Position numbers and translations under genes: made by a program
Notes under the pieces: generated by a model
Database searches by the model: none
Seen by the model: the letters and a program-made list of their open reading frames with translations, nothing else
What the model was told of the DNA's origin: nothing
Source: Bacteroidota bacterium
Lineage (GTDB): Bacteria > Bacteroidota > Bacteroidia > Chitinophagales > JADIYW01
Direction of reading: 5' to 3'
Assembly (NCBI GenBank): GCA_963169645.1
Contig: CAUJCO010000008.1
Coordinates: 62,001 to 126,000 of the forward strand
DNA length: 64,000 nt
Part shown: positions 43,657-52,524 of the stretch, one piece after another
Position numbering within the stretch: position 1 is the stretch's first letter
How the letters are laid out: every line of letters begins with the position of its first letter

Positions 43657-44103
43657 ATGAAAACAAAGACATTCTTATTTAGCCTTTTTCTGTTGATTGG
43701 ATTATGTAGTGCGTATGCTAATCCAACACAAAAAAACAAACATTCCAAAATTTCTGTGGAGCAACAAGCTGTCAATAAAACGGATACAATGAAAGTAATT
43801 GTGGGTTTGACAGATGAACAATATCAAAAATTATATGCTATTAATTTGGATTATTTTATGAATAGAAAAGCATTGAAAATGCAATCAAAATCGGACACCA
43901 TTCAATCTGATAAAGCAGAAAATAAATCAGCATTTATACAATTATCTAAAAAATATAAAGCGACTATTCATCAAGTGATGACTGATGAGCAAAGACAACG
44001 TTGGCAAGCATACAAACAACAAAATGAACCAATACAGAAACAACATTTATCAAAGAAAGATTCCTTAAAAAAAGAGATAGGTGGTATGCCGAAAGAGCCA
44101 TAA
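43657..44103 (+). CDS. Small exported protein with LTxxQ-like helices
   Basis: 148 residues with signal peptide (MKTKTFLFSLFLLIGLCSAYA). The mature chain is helical and rich in Lys/Gln; GLTDEQYQKLYAINLDY and VMTDEQRQRWQAYKQQ form the paired L/M-T-x-x-Q motifs seen in Spy/CpxP-like periplasmic proteins. A chaperone or stress-sensing role is possible but not shown. It is followed after 37 bp by the DUF1800 gene. Confidence 0.6.
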   Translation: MKTKTFLFSLFLLIGLCSAYANPTQKNKHSKISVEQQAVNKTDTMKVIVGLTDEQYQKLYAINLDYFMNRKALKMQSKSDTIQSDKAENKSAFIQLSKKYKATIHQVMTDEQRQRWQAYKQQNEPIQKQHLSKKDSLKKEIGGMPKEP

Positions 44104-44140
44104 TTCAAATATGCAATAAATGGGATAAAATTTATTTTTT

Positions 44141-45559
44141 ATGTTGACAGAGCAAGAAAAAATTAAACATTTATATTATAGAGCAGCGTTTGGATGTTCT
44201 ATTCATAAAATGCCATATAGTGTGTCATTGCAAGCAAACATTGATGCTTTGCTGGCACCTCAGCAATTTCAATCGTTGCATATCATTTCACAAAGTGAAG
44301 TAGATGCTGTAAAAGCAGCAGCCAAATCAAAAGGAAAAGAAGCAAAGGTAGAAGTGAAGAAAATGTTGAAAGAAAATATCGTGGAGTTGAATGAAATGTG
44401 GTTGAATGAAATGATACATACATCAGCACAATTACAAGAAAAGTTAGCACTGTTTTGGCATGGTCATTTTGCTTGTCGCACTCCGAATCCTTATTTTAAT
44501 CAGCAATATTTAGATATAATTCGAAAAAACGCATTGGGAAATTTTAAAACATTGTTGATTGAAATATCGAAAACGCCGGCGATGTTACAGTTTCTCAATA
44601 ATCAGCAAAATAAAAAAGATCATCCGAATGAGAATTTTGCACGCGAGGTAATGGAATTATTTACATTAGGCAGAGGTAATTATACGGAACAAGATATCAA
44701 AGAAGCTGCAAGAGCTTTTACAGGGTATGGTTTTGATGCACTTGGTGAATTTAAATTTAGAAAAGCACAACACGATTTTGGAAATAAAACATGCTTCGGG
44801 AAAACCGGGAATTTTGATGGCGATGATATTTTAGAAATAATTATGCAAAAGCCGGAATGTGCTTATTTTATTACCAAAAAACTGTATCAATTTTTTGTGC
44901 ATGATGAAAGTGTAGATGAAAATTTGGTACAAGATTTGGCACAGAAATTTTATCAGTCAAATTATAATATAAAACAACTGATGAGCCTTATTTTAAAGGC
45001 AGATTGGTTTTATGATGTTAAAAATGTAGGAAATAAAATCAAATCTCCAACAGAATTAATAGCCAATACATTTCGGTTAATACCAACAACTTTTGATAAA
45101 CCAAACAGCATTTTATTTATGCAACGAACACTTGGGCAAGTGCTCTTAAATCCGCCAAATGTTGCCGGATGGAAAGGCGGAAAATCTTGGATTGATAGTT
45201 CCTCTCTTTTATTTAGAATGCGATTGCCGCAAATCATTTTCTACGATGAAGAATTGGATTTTTCACCTAAAGCATATCAGCCGGAAATGGGCGATATAAA
45301 AATGAAAATGATGGATGAGTATGTGAAAAAGTTAGCATCTAAAAAATTATCAGCAAAAGTAGATTGGTCCAAAACATTCGTTTATTTTTCAAATAAAAAG
45401 GATAGTTGGAATGAAATTGTTACGGCTGTTTTGCCTTGTAAAATAGATGGTGCAATTGCCAAAATTGTAACACAAAATGCTGATATATCTACTAAAGAAA
45501 ATGAGATAAAAAGTAAGCTCATACACGCAATGTCATTACCGGAATTTCAACTGTGCTAA
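44141..45559 (+). CDS. DUF1800 family protein
   Basis: 472 residues. Family markers: LYYRAAFGCSIHKMP, LALFWHGHFACRTPNPYFNQQYL, FAREVMELFTLGRGNYTEQDIKEAARAFTGYGF, HDFGNKTCFGKTGNFDGDDILEI and NPPNVAGWKGGKSWIDSSSL. DUF1800 proteins are nearly always encoded next to DUF1501 proteins, as here, and are thought to work with them outside the cytoplasm. No signal peptide is apparent. Function unknown. Confidence 0.9.
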   Translation: MLTEQEKIKHLYYRAAFGCSIHKMPYSVSLQANIDALLAPQQFQSLHIISQSEVDAVKAAAKSKGKEAKVEVKKMLKENIVELNEMWLNEMIHTSAQLQEKLALFWHGHFACRTPNPYFNQQYLDIIRKNALGNFKTLLIEISKTPAMLQFLNNQQNKKDHPNENFAREVMELFTLGRGNYTEQDIKEAARAFTGYGFDALGEFKFRKAQHDFGNKTCFGKTGNFDGDDILEIIMQKPECAYFITKKLYQFFVHDESVDENLVQDLAQKFYQSNYNIKQLMSLILKADWFYDVKNVGNKIKSPTELIANTFRLIPTTFDKPNSILFMQRTLGQVLLNPPNVAGWKGGKSWIDSSSLLFRMRLPQIIFYDEELDFSPKAYQPEMGDIKMKMMDEYVKKLASKKLSAKVDWSKTFVYFSNKKDSWNEIVTAVLPCKIDGAIAKIVTQNADISTKENEIKSKLIHAMSLPEFQLC

Positions 45560-45583
45560 CCATTGATAAATAAACTAGTAACC

Positions 45584-46780
45584 ATGAAAAGAAGAGCATT
45601 TATACAAACTTCCGCCTTAGCATCTGCAGCAATGCTATTGCCAAAATTTTTAAAAGGACATGAGCAAAACGCCGACATAAAATCCAATAAAATTTTAGTT
45701 GTGATACAGCTTACCGGCGGAAATGATGGATTAAACACAGTAGTTCCGTACGAAAATAGTTTGTATTACAACGCACGACCTACGATTGCCATACCCAAAA
45801 ATCAAGTTCATAAATTAAACGATGAATTGGGATTACATCCGGATATGAAAGGCATTAAAAATTTATTCGATAACGGTCAAGTTTGTGTGATAAACAATGT
45901 TGGATATCCGGAACCCGACCGATCACATTTTCGTTCTATGGATATTTGGCATACAGCCAGCAATAGTAATGAATACAAGCATTCCGGCTGGTTAGGAAGG
46001 TATTTAGACGATAAATGTAAGAGTTGCGATTTGCCTACACAATTATTGGAAATTGACGATACTTTAAGCTTAGCGTTAAAAGGAGAAAAATTAAATGGAT
46101 TGGCTTTAAAAGATGTGAAACGTTTATACAATACTACAACATCGCCTTTTATTCATCAACTTTCTACACAGTATTTGGCAGCCAACCACGAACATGAGAA
46201 TGCCACTTATCTATACAAAACATTAGCAGAAACAGTATCTTCCGCAGATTATCTTTATAAAACATCTAAAATTTTTCATAATGCCACTACGTATCCCAAT
46301 CATGAATTTGGCAAAAGCATGAAAACGATTTCTGAGTTTATTATTTCCGGCATTAATACAAGTGTATATTATGTTTCGTTGGGTAGTTTTGATACACATT
46401 TTAATCAACCGAAACGACAATCCGATTTATTAAAACAACTCTCTGAAACGGTAGAAATCTTTATGAAAGATATGCAACAATATGGGAAATTAAACGATGT
46501 ACTGTTAATGACTTTTTCAGAGTTTGGTAGAAGGGTGCAAGAGAATGCAAGTAGCGGAACCGATCACGGTACGGCAAATCAGCTCTTTCTATTTGGGAAT
46601 AATTTTAAGAAAAACGGCATTTATAATGCAGCACCTAATTTATCCGATTTAGATGATGGTGATTTAAAATTTACAGTAGATTTTAAAAATGTATATGCAA
46701 CAATTTTGAAAAAATGGTTACAAGTTGATGAACAAAAAATATTAGGGAAGTCGTATGCGTATTTAGATTTTATTGGATAA
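45584..46780 (+). CDS. DUF1501 family Tat-exported protein
   Basis: 398 residues from ATG 45584; the frame opens at 45563. KRRAFIQTSALASAAMLLP is a twin-arginine signal. Core motifs: VVIQLTGGNDGLNTVVPYENSLYYNARP, RSHFRSMDIWHTAS, GWLGRYLDD, SFDTHFNQPKRQSDLL and MTFSEFGRRVQENASSGTDHGTA, which resemble the alkaline-phosphatase/sulfatase-like metal site of the DUF1501 family. It follows DUF1800 by 24 bp and is probably cotranslated with it. Substrate unknown. Confidence 0.92.
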   Translation: MKRRAFIQTSALASAAMLLPKFLKGHEQNADIKSNKILVVIQLTGGNDGLNTVVPYENSLYYNARPTIAIPKNQVHKLNDELGLHPDMKGIKNLFDNGQVCVINNVGYPEPDRSHFRSMDIWHTASNSNEYKHSGWLGRYLDDKCKSCDLPTQLLEIDDTLSLALKGEKLNGLALKDVKRLYNTTTSPFIHQLSTQYLAANHEHENATYLYKTLAETVSSADYLYKTSKIFHNATTYPNHEFGKSMKTISEFIISGINTSVYYVSLGSFDTHFNQPKRQSDLLKQLSETVEIFMKDMQQYGKLNDVLLMTFSEFGRRVQENASSGTDHGTANQLFLFGNNFKKNGIYNAAPNLSDLDDGDLKFTVDFKNVYATILKKWLQVDEQKILGKSYAYLDFIG

Positions 46781-46834
46781 GCAACATCTCCACAGGTGTT
46801 AGTTATATCTTGTTTTATTTGAGCAGTTGCTTCG

Positions 46835-46842
46835 TATTTTTG
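46835..46842 (+). promoter_or_regulatory. -7 promoter box of the 46860 gene
   Basis: TATTTTTG, exact TAnnTTTG, 17 bases before ATG 46860; a TTG lies 22 bp upstream as a possible -33. Confidence 0.5.
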
Positions 46843-46859
46843 TTTATTAACGTCTTGTC

Positions 46860-47540
46860 ATGAAACAAATTAGCCTATTCTTTTTCTTTTATTATATATT
46901 GATGTCAAGCATTCGTGCTCAAAGTATTATTGATATTGTGGATCCTTACGAAATGAAAGTAGCACGTTCTGCAAGTGCCGATACGTTTTATATTACACCT
47001 TCCAATAAACAAGTGATATCTAATCTTAAACAAGACACATTGCGTACATACGATGTGTTTTTAGAAGAAAGGCCAACACCTTTTGGTATTGCCTATATCT
47101 GCAATGGAAACGAAGTAACCAAGCAAAAATATTTGGAGTATAAAAAATTCTGGAATGCAATGGATGCATGTACACCGTGCTTGCTATATACGTATGATGA
47201 TAAAAGTCAATTGAAATATACGGCATATCAATATAAAAATTGTATGTGTGGTGAGTATAAAGAATATTATCCGGAAAAAGTGCTAAAAGTAGAAGGACAA
47301 TTTAAACAAAACACCATCGGAAATTGGGACGTTTTTAAAAAGAATAATTTCTGTAATATAAGAAATGGTGTTTGGACGTATTACTACGAAGATGGTACTG
47401 TAGAGAAAACAGAAGTTTATGTGGATGGAAAATTAAAAGAATCTAAATTACTCAATAATTCTACAAACCCTTCTTCATCAAATCAAGAAACAGAAGATAA
47501 ACCTACCAAGTCAAAATTCAATATCTTCAAACGTAAATAG
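46860..47540 (+). CDS. Exported protein with MORN-like C-terminal repeats
   Basis: 226 residues with signal peptide (MKQISLFFFFYYILMSSIRA). The C-terminal part has a degenerate MORN/YwqK pattern, GVWTYYYEDGTVEKTEVYVDGKLKE and GEYKEYYPEKVLKVEGQF, which builds flat beta hairpins. A cysteine-rich patch (ACTPCLLY, KNCMCGEY) may form disulfides. The tail is serine/lysine-rich. Function unknown. Confidence 0.6.
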   Translation: MKQISLFFFFYYILMSSIRAQSIIDIVDPYEMKVARSASADTFYITPSNKQVISNLKQDTLRTYDVFLEERPTPFGIAYICNGNEVTKQKYLEYKKFWNAMDACTPCLLYTYDDKSQLKYTAYQYKNCMCGEYKEYYPEKVLKVEGQFKQNTIGNWDVFKKNNFCNIRNGVWTYYYEDGTVEKTEVYVDGKLKESKLLNNSTNPSSSNQETEDKPTKSKFNIFKRK

Positions 47541-47730
47541 ATATTTTAGTACAAAGCATTGTTTTCGTTGACTTTTTAATTACCAAAATAACCTTCTATT
47601 ATTTACTTCTATTTATTGCAGATAAGCATACTCAGCGTATGATTTCATTAATATATTGTTGAAGTAAAAAGAAATAAAAATCGAACTCTTCTGCGGAATA
47701 CACTTTCTGAGTAGTAAGTAGTGCGTAGCA

Positions 47731-47797
47731 TGTCATTCTCATGTAAATGGAAATCTCAACACACATAAATAAGATTTCCTTATTCGATGGAATGACA
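47731..47797. repeat. Imperfect 67-bp palindrome
   Basis: TGTCATTC (47731-47738) pairs with GAATGACA (47790-47797) and GGAAATC (47749-47755) with GATTTCC (47773-47779), with equal 10-base gaps on both arms. It could fold as a long hairpin or be a decayed mobile-element end. It overlaps the start of the microsatellite by two bases. Confidence 0.55.
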
Positions 47798-47922
47798 TTA
47801 CTTCATTACTTCATTACTTCATTACTTCATTACTTCATTATCTCATTACTTCATTATTTCATTACTTCATTACTTCATTATTTCATTACTTCATTATTTC
47901 ATTACTTCATTATTTCATTATC
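47796..47922 (+). repeat. Octamer microsatellite (CATTAYTT)n
   Basis: Fifteen in-phase copies of CATTACTT (variants CATTATTT, CATTATCT) from 47796 to 47915, then a partial copy. From the seventh copy on, ACTT and ATTT forms largely alternate, suggesting duplication of 16-bp units. It lies 98 bp upstream of the TonB receptor start. The rest of the 480-bp gap (47541-48020) holds the palindrome above and AT-rich DNA; I see no gene. Confidence 0.95.
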
Positions 47923-48020
47923 ACCATTATTGAGTATATTTTCACGAATACAAACAAATGTTAAGAAATAATATGCCTATTGTTAATTTTTATTATTATT
48001 TTGGTTGAAAATAAACCTTT

Positions 48021-51000
48021 ATGAAGAACTTAAAATTATTGTCTACGCTATGTCTGCTCCTGTTATGCAGTGTAACGATGATAGCACAAACAAAACTCAA
48101 GGGAAAAGTAACCGATGGGAAAGAACCTATCATTGGAGCCAACATCACGGTGAAAGGTACTACAGAAGGCACGGTTACCGACCTAGATGGAGTTTTCGAA
48201 TTTACCACTAATCAGCCTACACCTTTAACCTTGGTAATTTCTATGGTAGGTATGGCTACTACCGAATTAAAAATTGAAGGCAGTAAAGAAGATATCAATG
48301 TTGCCTTATCGGAAGAAACAAGTTTGCTAAATGATGTGGTGGTGGCCGCATCTCGTGTAGAAGAAAAAATCTTAGAATCTCCGGTTACCATTGAGAAAAT
48401 GGATGCTAAAATGGTAAAAACAGCCGCAGCTGCTGATTATTATGACGATTTAGCTAAATTAAAAGGTGTACAAACCATCAATGGTTCTATGACATTAACT
48501 TCTGTAAATACGCGTGGTTTCGGTGGTATTTCCAATACGCGTTTTGTACAGTTGATGGATGGAATGGATAATGCCGCTCCATTACTAAATTTTCCTACCG
48601 GAAACGTAGTCGGTATTGGTGAGTTAGATATTAATAATGTTGAGTTAGTACCGGGTGCAGCATCTGCATTATATGGTCCAAACGCATTCAACGGTATCTT
48701 ATTAATGAACTCTAAAAATCCTTTTGAACAACCCGGTTTCAGTATGCAAGTAAAAGGTGGATTTGCACAAGCCAATAATGGATATGGTGTAAAACCATTA
48801 GGAAGTGCAGCAATGCGAATCGGCCATATATTTAAATCCAAAAAAACAGGACAAGATTTTGCAGCAATAAAAGCCAATTTTAGTATTTTCCAAGGTACAG
48901 ATTGGTATGCAAATGATTATACTACAGATAGAAACTTAGGTACTGCTGATAATGTAGGAAATCCAAATTTTGATGGATTAAATTTATATGGTGATGAAAC
49001 AAGAATCTTTGTTCCTTACGGTGCAGTAAGAGGATTGTTAGTAGGTAGCGCATCTCAAAGTTTACAAAATTCACCTATATTCCAAGCAGGTGTTACAGCA
49101 GCAGTAACGGCACAAGTAAACGCACAATTACCGGCTATTACAGCAGGTGTTACAGCAGCAGTGCGTCAAAATGCATATAACCAAGCTGTTTTAGGTGGTT
49201 CACCTGATCCGGATGCTGATGCAGATGCATTTGTAGCGTCTCCAGCAGGTCAGGCAATTATTGCGGCACAAGTGCAAGCACAAGTACAATCTTTAATTGC
49301 ATCGAATGTAGCTACGCAGCTACCTATACAAGCAGCTGCTCGTGCAGCTTCAAAAGTGGACTCTATTAGTTCACTCTTAAATTTAGATATACGTAGAACT
49401 GGTTTGTCTGAAGGAAGATTGTTAGATAATAATAAAGCACAATCCGTAAAAGGGGATTTTGGTGTTTACTTCCGACCATTCAAAGATAAATCGTATGAGT
49501 TCTCTTATAATTATAGAATTGGTCATGGTAATAGCGTATATCAAGGTAGCGAACGTTATGCTTTGAGAAATTTTATTCAACAATTCCACAAAGCAGAAAT
49601 TAAAGGAAAAGATTTCTTTGTACGTTCTTATATGTCACAAACAAAAGATGGTGATTCATACAATTTATCTGCATTAGGTGCTTATACTAATGAAGGAGTT
49701 TCGCCATCTTCCGCACAATGGGTGCCAACGTATTTAAAAACATATGCAGGTCCATTAATTCAAACAGCCTTAATGCAATCTGCGGCTGAAGTATTGGCAA
49801 ATGCAAATGCTTTAACAAGTGTAGCACATGATTCAGCCCGTTCTTTAGCAGATAGACCATGGAATAGCATGTCTCCTGAACAACAACAAGCTTTGATTGA
49901 ATCTGTACGTACCGGTTTATTCCAAAGAGGTGGTGCCGGCTTCATTGATAATTCAAGATTATTCCACACGGAAGCTATGATTGATTTATCTCGTTGGACT
50001 GGAAAATGGATTGATATTCAAGTTGGTGGTAACCACAGAATGTATAGTTTGTCAACACAAGGTACGGTATTCAATGAAGATCCGGATGGAACAGGAAAAT
50101 ACAAACGTATTAAAATAAATGAATATGGTGCTTTTGTTCAATTGCAACGCAAATTCTATAAAGATATGTTCAAAATCCAAGCTTCTGTTCGTATTGATAA
50201 AAATGAAAACTTTAAAGTGATTGTTTCACCTCGTGCAGCGTTTGTAGCTACCTTAGGAAAAGATAGAAATCACAATATTCGTTTATCTTACCAAACAGGT
50301 TTCAGAAATCCGGATTCACAAGCACAATACATTTTCTTCTCAACAACAAATATCTTGTTAGGTGGTACCAAGAAAAATGCAGAACGTTATGGCATCTATA
50401 ATGGCGGTGCTTATACAATGGATTCATATAATGCCTTTGTAGCATCTGCATTGGCAGGTTCACCAGATCCTACTTTATTAGAAGAATCTAATTTTGATTA
50501 CGTAAAACCGGAACAATTACAAGTAGTAGAGTTAGGTTATAAAACAGTTTTATTCAAAAAATTAATGATTGATGTAAACGGATATTTCAATATCTATAAA
50601 GATTTCATTACTCAAATTACGGTTGTTAGCAAAGACAGTACTCGTCATAAAGGTGTATTGTTGCCGGGTGTTTCTCAAGTGATTCAAGGGTTGACAAACT
50701 CAGCTACTACTTGGAGACCGTATGTAAACATACCAGGTAAAACATTCTCGTACGGTGCCGGTTTAGGTTTAGCTTATTCATTACCTAAAAATATGACGGT
50801 AAAAGCAAATTATAGCTATATGGATTATAAAGTAAAAGGTGGTAAACCTGCAATTGGAACTGAAAAAGATCTAGGATTTAATGCTTCTAATCATCAAGTA
50901 TATTTAGGTATTTCCGGCGATCGAGTTTGGAAAGGATTAGGATTTGCTATTGATTACAGATGGCAGTCTGCTATTGATTGGAGTTCAGATTTTGCAGATG

Positions 51001-51224
51001 GTACGGTGAAAGCACGCGGTGTTTTAGATGCAAATATTGGATACTTTGTTGAAAAAGCAATGACTACTTTCAAAATTGGTGCAACAAATATTGCTGGTCC
51101 TACTTATAGAACAAACGTAGGTGGTCCATTTATTGGAAGAACATTCTATGCTTCTATAACATTTGACCAGTCTAAATTGTGGAAAGAACACCACAATGAA
51201 GTTACAGCTGGCAAAGAATTTTAA
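48021..51224 (+). CDS. TonB-dependent receptor with alanine/glutamine-rich loop insertion
   Basis: 1067 residues. Signal peptide (MKNLKLLSTLCLLLLCSVTMIAQ), carboxypeptidase-like regulatory domain (~24-100; LKGKVTDGKEPIIGANITVKGTTEG), plug (~105-235; VNTRGFGGISNTRFVQLMDGMDN, NNVELVPGAASALYGPNAFNGI) and a long barrel. Residues ~338-455 hold an Ala/Gln/Val-rich low-complexity stretch including two copies of AGVTAAV and a DPDADADAF run; this has no place in standard receptors and probably forms an external loop. A second odd stretch (~570-630) is helix-like. The receptor is not paired with a SusD gene, so it is not a typical polysaccharide system. Its upstream region carries the microsatellite. 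Confidence 0.88.
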   Translation: MKNLKLLSTLCLLLLCSVTMIAQTKLKGKVTDGKEPIIGANITVKGTTEGTVTDLDGVFEFTTNQPTPLTLVISMVGMATTELKIEGSKEDINVALSEETSLLNDVVVAASRVEEKILESPVTIEKMDAKMVKTAAAADYYDDLAKLKGVQTINGSMTLTSVNTRGFGGISNTRFVQLMDGMDNAAPLLNFPTGNVVGIGELDINNVELVPGAASALYGPNAFNGILLMNSKNPFEQPGFSMQVKGGFAQANNGYGVKPLGSAAMRIGHIFKSKKTGQDFAAIKANFSIFQGTDWYANDYTTDRNLGTADNVGNPNFDGLNLYGDETRIFVPYGAVRGLLVGSASQSLQNSPIFQAGVTAAVTAQVNAQLPAITAGVTAAVRQNAYNQAVLGGSPDPDADADAFVASPAGQAIIAAQVQAQVQSLIASNVATQLPIQAAARAASKVDSISSLLNLDIRRTGLSEGRLLDNNKAQSVKGDFGVYFRPFKDKSYEFSYNYRIGHGNSVYQGSERYALRNFIQQFHKAEIKGKDFFVRSYMSQTKDGDSYNLSALGAYTNEGVSPSSAQWVPTYLKTYAGPLIQTALMQSAAEVLANANALTSVAHDSARSLADRPWNSMSPEQQQALIESVRTGLFQRGGAGFIDNSRLFHTEAMIDLSRWTGKWIDIQVGGNHRMYSLSTQGTVFNEDPDGTGKYKRIKINEYGAFVQLQRKFYKDMFKIQASVRIDKNENFKVIVSPRAAFVATLGKDRNHNIRLSYQTGFRNPDSQAQYIFFSTTNILLGGTKKNAERYGIYNGGAYTMDSYNAFVASALAGSPDPTLLEESNFDYVKPEQLQVVELGYKTVLFKKLMIDVNGYFNIYKDFITQITVVSKDSTRHKGVLLPGVSQVIQGLTNSATTWRPYVNIPGKTFSYGAGLGLAYSLPKNMTVKANYSYMDYKVKGGKPAIGTEKDLGFNASNHQVYLGISGDRVWKGLGFAIDYRWQSAIDWSSDFADGTVKARGVLDANIGYFVEKAMTTFKIGATNIAGPTYRTNVGGPFIGRTFYASITFDQSKLWKEHHNEVTAGKEF

Positions 51225-51243
51225 TTCATAAAATTTATTTTTT

Positions 51244-51272
51244 AAAACCCTCGATTTTTCGAGGGTTTTTTT
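51244..51272 (+). terminator. Intrinsic terminator of the TonB receptor gene
   Basis: Stem AAAACCCTCGA (51244-51254) with TCGAGGGTTTT (51259-51269), loop TTTT, followed by T7 overall. Confidence 0.93.
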
Positions 51273-51333
51273 ATGAATTTAATATAGCAGCCCAAATATT
51301 TTTAATAATTTTAGTAAACTATAAAATCATACT

Positions 51334-52305
51334 ATGAAAAATATACGTAAAGTATTCCTGATAATTTTAGGATTATTTATTGTCTTCGTCCTTGTTGCAT
51401 TAACTTATATAAAAACCATGCTTCCAAATGTTGGTGATGCACCCAATATGAAAGTGGAAACGAGTGCAGCACAAATTGAACGAGGTAAATATTTAGCAAA
51501 TCATGTTACCGTGTGTATAGATTGCCATTCCAATAGAGATTGGACGCTATATTCCGGTCCCATCATTTCCGGTACAGAAGGAAAAGGTGGAGAAATTTTT
51601 GATCAGAAATATGGTTTTCCCGGAAAATTTATTGCACCCAACATCACACCATTTAGCTTAAAAAATTGGACAGATGGTGAAATCTTTAGAGCCGTTACTA
51701 CAGGTGTTTCTAAAGATGGTCGTGCTTTGTTTTCCTTGATGCCTGCTCATAATTATGGTAAATTAGATGAAAATGATATTAAAGCAATTATTGCATACTT
51801 ACGATCATTGACTCCAATTGAACATAAAACAGAAACTTCAAAACCGGATTTTCCATTTAATTTTATTATTAATACCATTCCTAAACCTGCTCAGTTTTCT
51901 AAAATTCCGGATAAATTAAATAAGGTAGAATACGGCAAATATTTAGTTACAGCAGCCGGTTGCTATGATTGCCATACCAAACAAGAAAAAGGAAAATTTA
52001 TTGGAGAACCTTTTGCCGGTGGAATGGAATTCAAATTAAGCGAGCATTTACTAGTTCGTTCTCCAAATATAACACCGGACAAAGAAACCGGTATTGGATT
52101 TTGGGACCAAACAACATTTATTTCAAAGTTTAAAGCATATAACGATAGTACCATAAAACAAATGAAGGTTGCACCGGACGGATTGCAAACACCTATGCCA
52201 TGGACGATGTATGCCGGAATGACGGATGAAGATTTGGCTGATATTTATGCCTATTTACAACAAGTAAAATCAGTTAAAAATCAGGTTGTCCGTTTTGAGA
52301 ATTGA
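51334..52305 (+). CDS. Membrane-anchored dihaem c-type cytochrome
   Basis: 323 residues. An N-terminal hydrophobic segment (~8-28) anchors the protein; two haem c sites are CIDCH (~65) and CYDCH (~212), with distal methionines possible in FSLMPAHNYG and AGMTDEDLADIYAYL. Two cytochrome-c domains in tandem, each ending with a helix DIKAIIAYLRSL or EDLADIYAYLQQV, indicate a periplasmic electron carrier of the alcohol-dehydrogenase-subunit type. Partner dehydrogenase not seen nearby. Confidence 0.87.
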   Translation: MKNIRKVFLIILGLFIVFVLVALTYIKTMLPNVGDAPNMKVETSAAQIERGKYLANHVTVCIDCHSNRDWTLYSGPIISGTEGKGGEIFDQKYGFPGKFIAPNITPFSLKNWTDGEIFRAVTTGVSKDGRALFSLMPAHNYGKLDENDIKAIIAYLRSLTPIEHKTETSKPDFPFNFIINTIPKPAQFSKIPDKLNKVEYGKYLVTAAGCYDCHTKQEKGKFIGEPFAGGMEFKLSEHLLVRSPNITPDKETGIGFWDQTTFISKFKAYNDSTIKQMKVAPDGLQTPMPWTMYAGMTDEDLADIYAYLQQVKSVKNQVVRFEN

Positions 52306-52320
52306 TACTATAAAAATACA

Positions 52321-52345
52321 AAAGTCCTGAATTAATCAGGACTTT
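52321..52345. terminator. Bidirectional terminator between cytochrome and tRNA-Gln
   Basis: Perfect 10-bp stem AAAGTCCTGA (52321-52330) with TCAGGACTTT (52336-52345), loop ATTAA. It serves the cytochrome gene (plus) and the tRNA (minus), with T-rich sequence on the minus side. Confidence 0.85.
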
Positions 52346-52346
52346 G

Positions 52347-52417
52347 TTGACCGACAAGGATTCGAACCTCAACTAAAGGCACCAAAAACCTCTGTGCTAC
52401 CGTTACACCATCGGTCA
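52347..52417 (-). tRNA. tRNA-Gln (anticodon TTG)
   Basis: 71 nt on the minus strand. Acceptor TGACCGA pairs fully with TCGGTCA; the U1-A72 pair is characteristic of tRNA-Gln. The D-arm is GTGT/GCAC and the anticodon loop is TTTTGGT, giving TTG (codon CAA). T-loop TTCGAAT. CCA is not encoded. A -7 box lies upstream. Confidence 0.95.
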
Positions 52418-52428
52418 TTTTCGGAGTG

Positions 52429-52436
52429 CAAATTTA
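52429..52436 (-). promoter_or_regulatory. -7 promoter box of tRNA-Gln
   Basis: Minus strand TAAATTTG, exact TAnnTTTG, 11 bases before the tRNA 5' end. No good -33. Confidence 0.45.
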
Positions 52437-52524
52437 TAGTTTCTTTTTACAATTTGAAAATTTTTTGGCAAAATTTTTATTAATAAAACTTTATTTGTGT
52501 TGCGCACCACCTATTATGCTAGAA

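Noticed and set aside
47747-47971. 74-residue open frame across the octamer repeat
   Set aside because: The predicted LLHYFITS repeats are just the translated microsatellite, and most of the frame is low complexity. No upstream promoter box near its start.
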